In this document: positions 33,941-44,139 of the stretch, in pieces
How the letters are laid out: each line of letters opens with the position of its first letter
Numbering within the stretch: the stretch's first letter is position 1
Assembly (NCBI GenBank): GCA_949357655.1
Contig: CASHTG010000004.1
Location: 248,001 to 312,000, forward strand
DNA: 64,000 nt
Direction of reading: 5' to 3'
Source: Parascedosporium putredinis
Taxonomy: Eukaryota; Ascomycota; Sordariomycetes; Microascales; Microascaceae
Position numbers and translations under genes: made by a program
The notes under the pieces: model-generated
The model's input: the letters and a program-made list of their open reading frames with translations, nothing else
Database searches by the model: none
Told to the model about the DNA's origin: nothing

Positions 33941-36386
33941 TTACACCAGCGTAAACTCACCACTAACACCCTCAAACGCGGTAATCTTCCCCCACGGCCT
34001 TGGCGTCCCCAAAATAGCGAAACCTATACGTGCCCGCCTTCGCCTCTCCGTCCTCGTCCGTCTCCCACACAAGGTCCACTTCGCTGCGGCCCAGCACCTC
34101 ATTTGTCCTCCGCCACGCGTACACGAGGTGCCAGTCCGAATCGTCTCGTACGGGTTCCCAGACCGCCGTGGCGCCATCTCCCACCGTCTTCCGCTCGACG
34201 AGGGCAAATGTGCCCTCGAGCCGCAGGTTGTTTCGCGGGTTAGCGCCCGCAAAAGTGGCGCTGACGCGAGCGCCGAGCGGATACTCGTCCTCGACGTCGC
34301 GCAAGACGTCGCCAAAGGAGCCTAGGAACGGGGCTCCGTCGTAGACGACGGGACTGATGAAGTTGAGCGAGCGATTGGAGTTGTTCGGGGGAAGGGCTGG
34401 GTTAGCTTATTAGAGGAGCCGGTGGGGGAGCTAGATGAGAGGTGTGGTAGGTAGGTGAGTGTGCGGTTGATGTACGCGGCAAGGGTGTGCGGGCCGTACA
34501 GGGTCGAGGCCCCTTCGTATCTCTGGATACTATCGAGAAAGGTGTTAGTTTGAATTCCGCTCGTTTCTGGGTGATCGAACCCCTTCAATAATAGGCCGTC
34601 TCTTTAAAGGGAATGGGAAGGGCATACCTATACTCCTCCTCAGTAGTGATGTAATGGGCATAGCTGTTGGCCGGTCCTCCCAGCACAACAACGGGGTCCC
34701 TCGACCCTAACTCCGAATCAAACAGCGCCTTCGCTTCGCTCTGCACCGCATCCTTCCACCGCCGGCCACTCATCGTCGTAGCCTCCCCGGGCTCACGATG
34801 ATAAAGAGTTGGCCCACCCTAAACGTCTGGACATCGACAACGTTGGGTGTCCACTCGTAAGGCTTGTGTATCTCGCCCACGTCGAGAAGGATCGGCTTAT
34901 CTCCTTGGCAGCTCTCCTGTTCGTCCGTCGGATCGCGGAGGAGATGCGAAATCACCTTCCACACGGGCGAGGTGTTGGTCTCGTTGGAGTGGTGCTGCGT
35001 AAAGTCGAACGCGCCGGGTCCGTCCGAGGTCCCCGCCGCGAAGGAGTAGCCGAGTGCGGCAGGGCAGCTCTGTAGTTGCCTGCCGTTGGAGAGCGTGAAG
35101 TTGAAAAAGGACATGTTGTGAAATACGTGCGAAGACTTGACGACGTCACCCTGGATGGGCTCGCTGTCCGATTGCATGACGCTGTAAAGGTCCCTGGCCG
35201 CATTATATTGCCTTTTTCCAACTTCGTAACATGAAGCTGCACCGTTATCCCGTTCCCGAAAGCGAGGCCCTCTGCCGTGACATTTTTGGCTCCTGCCATC
35301 GGCACAGGTACTGTTTTCAAAACTGCACATATCACCAGTCCCATCCTCGCACCAGGCTCCCAACACATTCGGGCTTGTATCTCCGACACTAGCCTGCGAA
35401 AATCCGGCGATGAAGCCGTCAGAAGCGCTATCAAGGGACCGGGCGTCTTTCTCAAATAAGCTGGCGGCGACGCCCTTGTTGTCACCAGTGATCAAAGTGT
35501 TGTTCCCCAGCAGCGAGGTCCCATGTGTTGGGAACCAGGTTAGGACGCCAATATCTTTGCCATCCGAGTCCCGACGAAACTTGAGCATCGTCAAGTCTTT
35601 TTCAACGCTCCCGTCGTCATCATCACTAACATTATACCTGCGCCTCTCCTCTACAGGGTTCGCCAGATACGCGTATAAGCTCCGGTTGATATTTGCACCA
35701 TAGACTTTGGTGCGCCCCAAGCTTAGACGGCCAGGAGCGAGGCTCTCGTGGGCTCTCTGGATCGAGAGGAGGGCCCCGTCGACGATTGCCCTGTAACTCT
35801 GCTTGTCGAATCCCTTACTCGTGATCTGGGGCAAGAGGTAGTTGAGCCAGGCGCCCGGCCCGGAGTGCGAGTGCGTGGCGGTCACGGCGACGTTGTGTTG
35901 TCCGTAGACAGCGTATTCAGGGCCGAGAGCGGAAAGCTCCGAGAGGATACCGTAGCGCACGGCGGTGTCGCCCGACTGTGTATCAAGAACGAGATACACG
36001 AATCGATCTTCGGGCCGACTTATACTTCCGATGATAAATGCGCGGGAGTATAGACGCTGCCTAAGACCAGTCCCGACTTGCTTGGTGTCAGCGTAGCCCA
36101 TGAGGTTGATTTCCACAACGGGGCCCGTAATATCTGCCTTTCCGGCTCCGATGAGGTAGAGGTCGTCCTCCGACGGTGCCGGCGGCTGAGCTTTCGCATC
36201 GCCAAAGACTTGGGTTAGCGGATGTCGGCCTCGAAACGGCAGCGTCTTGCCCCCAATAAAGATGAGGCAGACGGAGCAGAAAACCGTGGTAGCTAGCAAC
36301 ACGGCGGAGCGCAGAGACGGCCCGGGTGCTCGAGGTTCCGAAGCATCCGGTCCTGTCCGCCCCGAGGCTTCTCTTGGAGGCTTCAT
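33941..36386 (-). CDS. Neutral/alkaline ceramidase, membrane-anchored
   Basis: Cleaves ceramide to sphingosine and a fatty acid. The start at 36386 (MKPPREASGRTG) is chosen; an in-frame ATG at 36476 would add 30 residues. A short cytoplasmic tail and one hydrophobic segment (SAVLLATTVFCSVCLIFIGG) act as a signal anchor. The catalytic domain shows YLIGAGKADITGPV, NLMGYAD, the zinc-binding VTATHSHSGPGAWLNY, TWFPTHGTSL and the nucleophile motif SVGDTSPNVLG. The beta-sandwich end follows across an intron (34521-34627) and finishes GKITAFEGVSGEFTLV. About 780 residues, normal for the family. Frame breaks: CCCC 34785-34788 (plus strand; one base restores PGEATTMSGRRW), one between 34380 and 34430, and one near 33995-34000. 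N-glycosylation sites such as NRS, NVS and NMS fit a lumenal or extracellular catalytic domain. Confidence 0.94.
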
Positions 36387-37714
36387 TTTCGCAAGATCCG
36401 CGAGAAGGGGGTGTTCAAAGGGTAGGAAAGGGGAGAAGTGAAATCTAAGTTTGGTCACAGAAGCTTTGAATAACACATTCTCACTTGCTTTAGAGAGCTC
36501 AAGATCAACCTGAGCGTTGAGGAGTGTGGAGTCGCCTAGTCGGGCAGGTGTATCTATCGACCGACCCCATGACGTCGATCCGGACTCGTGGGGTGCGACT
36601 GCCCTTTGCTGTCACCAAGCCCCACTACAGCTTTACGGACGGTGCCGTACTCCCGTGTAACATTCCGAAACTAAATCCACAGTGTATCGCCCGGTGGGAT
36701 AAGATGATATACTATGTATGCCCTCACATGGATGTCTTGTGACTACATGTATTCAAGGAGACGGTTTAGTCAACTGAGACACTAGAGGCTGACAATCCCA
36801 GCCACCAATCTTCCTTGACAGGGGCTTCCTCTCGCCGAACTAAAAGGTTCCGGGGAGTGTTTGCCAGTGAACTTCAGTCCCTCAAACTTGGAGAAGAACT
36901 ACGAGGTTTGAACTCTTTGAGGCCTGGCAATCCGCCGAGCTGGCCGGTGGTAGGAGCACGCTTCTTTCTTTGGGCATGCGTGAGAGGAGGAGTGGGGCAC
37001 CGGATCTGCAACCGCTTTCACATGTGATTCCAGGCATCAACCAAAGACACGTTCTAAAATTATTCTTCTTCCAGCGCCCAGACTAGATTAAGGAAGTGCG
37101 ATATTGCCATCGGCGCATAGGAGAAAATATAATTAAAAATATGAGGTGGATAGCGAGAGCCTGGTGGCTTGTCATAAAATGGTCGAAAAGCTGGGCTAAA
37201 AGAAGCACTGCCGGTCGATGTGATTTCTCACTTAAAGCCCACGACGAGTCGGCATCACAGCCACGGCGCGGCGCGAGGTCTTAGAGGAGTAAGGATGAAC
37301 TTGCCGAGCAAAATCCGCCTTGTGGTAATCCCAGGAAGGGTGAGGGCACGTCTCTCAGTAAGGTAGCTTTTCGGGTTAGGAGTTCTTGAGAAGTGTCTGA
37401 TGCGTTGATCGGCTCGAGTCTGCAGTGTCACTCTCTGTCGTGTCACGGTAGCCTCCTGTTACTGGGCCGGAATTAGGTCGGTATTGCATCCCGATGTTCT
37501 CGCGCACGAGGGGAGGGGGAAGAGAGGGTGGGGAGGCAGGGAGGCAGGGAGGTGATTATTCTTTTCTCTTCAAGGTGGAATATATGGTAGTTCGAGACGT
37601 CTCTCTACATGGTCTCGCCGAGTAAATGGTGTGGTCGCGGAAGGCCAAGCTAAACGCTATACAGGAACAAACTTGGGATTTACGTGCAGATGGAGCGGAA
37701 GAGAAAAAGTCCAT
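36387..37714. other. Intergenic region with G-rich tract
   Basis: 1.3 kb upstream of the ceramidase gene and downstream of the DUF7587-like gene. It contains a strong G-run cluster at 37510-37552, listed separately. ORFs are short and match nothing. Confidence 0.45.
37510..37552 (+). promoter_or_regulatory. Potential G-quadruplex tract
   Basis: Within 43 bases there are runs GGGG, GGGGG, GGG, GGGG, GGG and GGG separated by 1 to 6 bases, more than the four runs needed for an intramolecular quadruplex. It lies about 160 bp beyond the stop of the DUF7587-like gene. Function is not shown. Confidence 0.5.
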
Positions 37715-38656
37715 TTATAATCCTATTTTTACTGCGTATTCCTCAATCTGTGCTTTGATCCCGCGGTTCCTAGCCTCTAGCTTATCCCTGGCTATAATCA
37801 TCTCCAGGTCATCCTCCTCAGCATCGTCCCACTCTTCGCCAAACTCAATCACACCCTCATTGATGCAATCCTTCATGATCTCTTTCCAATCCTCAAATTC
37901 TTCATAGTCGGATATAAAGTCACAGTGAATAAGCCACCAATCAGTCAAAACTTCGTCAATTGTGTGCTGTGTGATCCAACAGTCGAAATCGACCTCGTCG
38001 GTCATCCGCATGCAATCTCTGAATAGCTGTTCGGGAAGCCAACGGATCGGTGCTCTAGCCCCAAACTTTTGCGCGAAGAAGCCTAGGTAAAGGCCAAGGT
38101 TCACAGCATCGCTCTGTCGGAAGTCCTCCGCAATGAGGCAGCGTAATTCCGCAGTTGTATAAAGGCCATTTCCAAAAGGGTAGTCTCGCAGAAGCCCGCG
38201 GCTCATGAGGGTCTGCAAAGAGACTTGATGCATCACGAATGTGTCTGGTATAGACCACTCAAATACCATCTCATAAAGGAATTTGTTAGGTTCCGATAGC
38301 CCACACTGTTCCGCTAGATCACTTGCAGCGTGTATCCGGGGAGGGCTCTCATTCTCCGTGACCTTGGGTTTGATGAATACGATCCAGATATCTTCCGGGG
38401 GCTCATCGTCTATGAAATGTTTGTGAACGGCGCGGTTCACCGTGTCGATGATGCGCCTGCTGACCGACACCAAGGCCGTGGCTTCTTGATTCCACTTATT
38501 AGCATGGTTTCGAAACTCGTGGAGCAGTTGCGGGTGAGACAAAGTGCCTTGCGGGCCTTTGGCAGAAATAAGTTGCGCCGCGTTGCGTTTGGAGTAGACT
38601 CGGGTATAGATCGTGCCACTACTCATACCGATGTCCTCGCGAACACACGCGCGCAC
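37715..38656 (-). CDS. DUF7587-like single-exon protein
   Basis: Intact 313-codon frame without introns. A second in-frame ATG at 38636 (MSSGTIYTRVYSKRN) is the likelier start because the domain begins there. The N-terminal 100 residues show a strand with TRVYS, then a helix and EATALVSVSRRIIDTVNRAV, then DIWIVFIKPKV, the layout I associate with fungal DUF7587 proteins. The middle is rich in aromatic and acidic residues (EMVFEWSIPDTFVMHQV, RWLPEQLFRDCM, DEVDFDCWI). The C-terminus is acidic and probably helical (EEWDDAEEDDLEMIIARDKL). No signal peptide or membrane segment. Base use is less GC-rich than in neighbouring housekeeping genes, and 4.2 kb of gene-free DNA flanks its 5' side, so it looks like accessory content. 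Molecular function unknown; DUF assignment from memory of the pattern. Confidence 0.65.
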   Translation of the reverse strand: MRACVREDIGMSSGTIYTRVYSKRNAAQLISAKGPQGTLSHPQLLHEFRNHANKWNQEATALVSVSRRIIDTVNRAVHKHFIDDEPPEDIWIVFIKPKVTENESPPRIHAASDLAEQCGLSEPNKFLYEMVFEWSIPDTFVMHQVSLQTLMSRGLLRDYPFGNGLYTTAELRCLIAEDFRQSDAVNLGLYLGFFAQKFGARAPIRWLPEQLFRDCMRMTDEVDFDCWITQHTIDEVLTDWWLIHCDFISDYEEFEDWKEIMKDCINEGVIEFGEEWDDAEEDDLEMIIARDKLEARNRGIKAQIEEYAVKIGL

Positions 38657-41600
38657 ATGTGTATGTAGTGAAGAATATTTTGACCTGAAGGCTTTCTGCT
38701 ATATGTCTCTAGATCCATCAATGGTTGGTTTGAGATGTTTTGGTAAGGAAAAAATGAAGCTGAGCCAAGCGAAGCCGGGTGCGCAAGATACATCTACTGC
38801 TGGGATTGTAGTTGGAACAGATCAACCGAGTGATGGCTGGTTGGGTAGGATAGCTGGTAGGCATTTTGTCGAAGATGGTGAATATCTGACGGGTAGAACG
38901 AGAGATACGCACTCTATAGAAGAGGGGTGTCATAGGCAATGTGCAGCGAGACACATAGAATTGGGCACCAATACCGCTGTGTAACACGAGAGTTGGTTCT
39001 ATTGAATCGCGAGTTGAGAAAAGAAAGAGGCAGTGGAATCTGGAGGAGGATGGGGAAGACAAAGAACCTGGCGTGGCTAGCTCATGCTACGGCTGTGGGC
39101 GACCCAAGCTCTTTCGAACCAGCCCCGCCAGTCTCGTCCTGAATCCGACAGAAAGCTCTTTGGTCCTTGGCCCTGTATCTGAATATAGTATCCAAGAAAC
39201 CCTTCGGCCGAGTTTGGGGCTCCGAGTGAACGCGTGCGCCAGCGAAAGCTCGGAGCCTTGCCTGTGATGTCTTGAAATGGACCACTCGTTTTCCGCCATT
39301 TGTCGACCCACCTGCCTAATTCAGCAAGCATAACGCTCGCCCGGCCAGAAGAGGAGCGTAACCCTTTCCCAACGTCAACCATGCAGCCGTCTAGAATGAG
39401 GCCTTTCGAGCATTTCGTCGGCACACTCGGCTGGCCGGAAGGGGCTTGCAGCTGAGGCCCGCGTAATTGAACCCATTGAAACCCGGTTAGCCCAAACGCT
39501 GTCGAGCCCAGGCCAGGACCAGGCGGCACTCCGGCGCCATTCCCTCTTGTGCTCAACCTATGTTGTCTCTTGTCCCATCCGCGTCCCCTTAGTCTTGTTG
39601 GTTTGTGGTAAAGGCTGTGTCATTGGCCAGACTGAGTGCCATCTATGTTGTGTCCAGATTTCCTTAACGTCTCCAGGACCGTCTCAACCACTGCACGTTT
39701 ACGTTTTAACGGGCCACTCCACGGTAAGGGCGCCTCCCAAAGTTTTCCGTATCCCCGGTCTTGAGTTGATAGAGATAAGATGTAGCCTACACTGCACCCT
39801 ATGATTCCTTTTATATCCGTAATGACGGACCATGAGGCTCTCCGAAATTCCCAGCCTTGCCAGACCGGTAGGGATCGGAGACAAAAAGGCGAGGTGGTAG
39901 ACCATCTCAGAAGATTTACATAATCCTGGCGCATCAAAAATCGACCGGCTCTTAGATATCCCTTGCAACCGTACTTCATGTTCAAGAAGCCAAGGCTTGT
40001 TTTCTCTCTATTTGATATTCACGAGAAAGGGATATTGTGGATATTGGAGGAAAGGACCCTCTGGCCATGAGGACTTCCAAGCGTTGAGATGGCAGGAACG
40101 ATCTACGGATCAAGATCAAGTGATTGAATGGATCCACGGTCGTATTGAAGCACTGGAGGCACCTGTTTTCTATCTTGCCTATCAGGTCCTAACTTACAAC
40201 CTCCGGAGGGGGTTTCCCCTCAGAGCTGAATGTGAGAACTATCGGTCCTTTCTACGGCGGCGTAAGAAGAGGGTGCTTCGGTGGGTTGGGGAGCGTCAAG
40301 GTGTTTACTGCTGAAACCCTGCAGCCCTGAGAAAAGTGGCCGAAGTCTCGCCTCATAATTCGATCTGACACAATGATGCCAACAGCTACAAATTACAAGC
40401 TCCCATCGTGGCTTTCTAGGGCGCGTCATGCTCCTTCCCCGTGCATCAATTAATGGATCGATCCTGACGTGGAAAACTAATCGCAGGGATCAAGGGCAAC
40501 CCCGCCCCCACCTTCTGCCACATGCGGCAGCTTCGATGGTGCGGTGCAGTGCAGCTGTATTCGACGGTCACTGCTTTCCGCTTCGGAAGGTCTGCTCCCT
40601 TTAATGCTCTCTTCCGAAAATTCATTAAAGTTAGAATGAGGTCGATCGATCAAAAATAATGATGACTCTTTGACAATCCTTGGGCTACCCACCGAAACCC
40701 CTTGAAGTGCAAGTGTGCTAGACTCCTTGGATCTGGCTGGAGGTGGAGATTGCGTTCTCGTTAGCTCGGGAATCGATCTGATAACAACGAGCTGGGTTGA
40801 CCCGTGCTCTGTGTGTGGAGGTAACTGGCTGACGATCCCACATCCATACATGTGCGTTATCTAATATTTCTTGCTCTCTTTTGACCTCGGAGCCTAGCAC
40901 CTAGCCCTCTTGCTGCAACCTAGTAGTCAATTACACTTCTTCAGTGCTGAACAGTCAGTTTGCCTGGACCGAGCCAGCCGAAGCTCCACAGCCCCTCCAC
41001 CCAATCACCGCGAGGTCCCCGCCATTCGCCATTCGCTCGATGTCGGCGATGGCGCAAGTTTTGAGGATCTGACCGCCAACCCGTGAAATACTCCGGGGGA
41101 GTTCAGCCAAGCACGTCACAGGCTCCAGATGTCACTCGCTGTGCCCTTCTCTGCGGGATTCCCTGCATAGGCTAGCACGGCAGGTACATTTGTTCTCCCT
41201 TCAAAGTCCGGAACAAAATGTTGACCCAGGATGAAAACGAAGATGAAAAAAATGTCGCAGCCAAGAGGGGAAAGGAAGAGGGGATCCCGGGACGCCTCAC
41301 ACCTCAAATATCCGTGGGCCTCTGTCGAAGCTGCGTGACTGGAGCTGGAACGGACCCTTCGAGACCGCCGTTGCAACCTGCAAGGAGGAAGTCGGCTTGA
41401 GGAAAGAGGGATTGAACCAGGTGCTCATTTGCAGGGAAAACCGTCGGTTCGGCTCCACAGCCACAACAAAGGCACCCACACGTCGCACTGGAACGGAACG
41501 GTAGATGGGGGAAGTGGCTGGCCATTCAAGATTCAGGGTCTAGTAGGGAGAGACCCCCTCCGTACTGCCCCTGGACCACTGATCTTCGAGACGGTATCAC

Positions 41601-42860
41601 CTCCCATCTTGATACTCGCGAGTCTTGGCTTGCCGTTCGTGCGCCGTGGTGCCTCCAGCTTTCGAGATGAGATGTTCAATGCCTCGGAGATGCTCGAACC
41701 GCTTCAGGTATCGTGATTATTAATGTGAATTCAAGGTCGCATAGCATTTGGGGAGAGCGCGGGGAGGCGGGCGAAGGAGACGAAGAGACAGCGATTTGCC
41801 GCGCTTCACACTCCACTAGCCCCCGATCCTGTGTAAATCCATCCGCCCTTTGACTTTCCAAAAGGGTTCGCTTTCCTCCCCTCCCTCTTTGACGCGTCCA
41901 AGTGGAGCGCAAGCGGGAAGCCAAGACCTCACAAGTCTTGCTTGATGCCTTTTGTTAGCGGCGTCGCCAACTGCAAAGAAAATGGTGCAAACACCAATTT
42001 TTTGATGGGTATCCACCCCCTTTCGCCTTCTCGCTTTCCGATCCTAACGGGTGCCGTGTTCCTCTTCTTTTTCTTTTCTTTTTTTTTTTTTTTTTTCTCC
42101 CTCTCGGTTCGGCGCATGCTTGGATCTTGCTCCCTCCAAGGTCCTCCACTCTCCACTCAAGCATCAATCCATTAATCTTTTCTTCCTCCTCCCAGTCCTT
42201 TTCCGGACAAGTATTTCCTCACGGATGGAAATACAAGTAACTACTGTACACGTCCTCTCTCGATAAACCTGGCTCCGTCCACCCCTCCTAAATAGTGCTC
42301 GCTCCCGACAATTTCTGGCGGGTTCCCTCACGTAACTTACTTCACCCCCACCACGCTACTTGTCCCTCTCTCTTTATTTTACGGAGTCTTCATCTCTCCC
42401 TCTCCCTCTCTCTCGCTTTTCGTTTTGTTCGACCTTTCATAAACACGGCAATCATGAGCGGATCGCGTTAGCAACCAACATCTCCTCGAAAGAACAGGAA
42501 GACCAAAACGAGTTGTCGGCCTCCTTTGACGAATGAAAGAGTAGGTGCGCGCTGTTGGTGCTCCTCGGATTGGCCTACTCGACTGTGCGGATATTTTCGG
42601 AGATAATTCACATTCGCAATCCGCCCCTCTATCGGCTGCCCCCTTCAAGCGGTTCCGGAAGTCTCTAGCTTTGCCACCGATGAAAGCTCGTAAATTCGGC
42701 GAGATTTAGTGGAACGTCGCGAAACCGCAAGCGTCCCTCCTTTTTTAGCATTTTCTTTTTCTCCCTTTGAGAAGCCTTTTGCGATTCCTCCCCTGTTCTT
42801 GGTTCTATAAGTCCTGTGTCGGCTTGCCTGATGACCACAGCACGGGTTGGATACCCTACC
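38657..42860. other. 4.2 kb gene-free region
   Basis: No gene recognised. A 105-codon plus-strand ORF (39997-40314) has protein-like composition (EALEAPVFYLAYQVLTYNLR) but no family that I know. A 159-codon minus ORF (39077-39556) is likewise unassigned. The stretch 42040-42260 is strongly pyrimidine-rich with a T run near 42078-42096. 42390-42860 should hold the promoter of the isomerase gene. Confidence 0.45.
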
Positions 42861-44139
42861 ATGGCGAGCCACCGCCCGGTCGAGCACCGGCCTGTTCAGA
42901 ATAGCGCTGTCTTTGTGCCTGGGTCAGATCAATTTGCCGCTGTTCCACCACCATCTCCCCATCGCCGTCGCTGCACTCGTCGTCTAGCGCCTATCTTTGC
43001 GACCAATTCGAGGAGCTCGATCTTGAGCATGTAAGCCGGCGACTGGGGGCCACACGGCAGGCGGCGCAACCAAGCACCACGCCTCTCTCGAGAAGAGGCT
43101 ACACGGTGCCCTCCATGTTCTCAACACGGAAGCCACGGCGCTCAGGTATATCACACGCCTCTACGAAACGGACCCGGTCGCGCGGGATGGGTTTTCTAGG
43201 ACTGTCGAGGCCGTGACCAGGCACAATGGTGAGAGGGGAAAGCTGGTGATTACGGGCGTCGGCAAATCGGGACTTATCGGCAAGAAGCTCGTAGCTACCT
43301 TTAACAGCCTGGCGATACCCACAGTCTTCCTCCACCCGACAGAGGCGCTGCACGGCGATTTAGGCCTCATTGGACGCTACGATACCCTCATGTTCATCAC
43401 ATTCTCCGGGAAGACGCAGGAACTTCTCAGCCTCCTACCCCATATTGACGCTAGCCTGCCCGTCATCCTCCTTACCTCGCATACTCGGCCGGCCGGATGC
43501 GATTTCATCCGCCTACGACCCGACACGATCCTGCTTCCGGCCCCGGTGCACGAACCCGAGACGACTTCGTTTGGGGTGCCCGCGCCCACCACCTCGACCA
43601 CTGTCGCCCTGGCCGTGGGCGATGCCGTCGCGATAACGGCGGCGAAAGAGATCCACCACTCGGTGTCCCGCGTTTTCGCCAAGCACCATCCGGGCGGGGC
43701 CATCGGAGCGGCATATAGGCGGCCGGAGACGACGCGAGATATTGCGGTGCTGCTTCAGGACATCCCGGTGATTGAGGCGCGCAAGCACACGACGGGAGCG
43801 GATGTTCTCAAGGCGGGTTACGCATCGAAGTCGGGCTGGGTACGGCTCTTGGACGGGCGCGTGGCCTCGCCTAGCAGGATAAAGGGCCTCGGAAATGAGG
43901 AACTCGTGGCCCGGCTGGAGCACATTTCCGGCCTATTCGTCACACGCAATGACATGCTCTCGGTCTGTTGTACGACCAACCTCCGACGGGCCGTGGATTT
44001 CGTCGTCAGCAACATGGCGCAAGCCTCGGATGACGGCGAGGACATTTGTGATTCGCGGACGGTGCTGGCCGTGCTGGAGAAGGGCGAAATGATTGGCGTA
44101 CTGGAAGTCGGCGAGCTTCTCAGCTGCAACGAGGCATGA
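42861..44139 (+). CDS. SIS-domain sugar-phosphate isomerase, KpsF/GutQ (arabinose-5-phosphate isomerase-like) family
   Basis: Bacterial relatives interconvert ribulose 5-phosphate and arabinose 5-phosphate. Start ATG 42861 (ACCATGGCG), about 426 residues, no intron. A Pro/Ser-rich N-terminus is followed by a helix (LEKRLHGALHVLNTEATALR) and the SIS domain: KLVITGVGKSGLIGKKLVAT, FLHPTEALHGDLGLIG, FITFSGKTQELLSLLPHI, LAVGDAVAITAAKE and FAKHHPGGAIGAA. These match bacterial GxGKSG, HPxEAxHGDLG and HPGGxxG motifs closely. The C-terminal 150 residues sit where bacterial enzymes have two CBS modules, but only weak CBS traces are visible (SGLFVTRNDMLSVCCTTNLR, MIGVLEVGELL). Frame breaks: CCCC 42957-42960 and GGGGG 43045-43049, one base short each. 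The real substrate is unknown. Confidence 0.88.
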
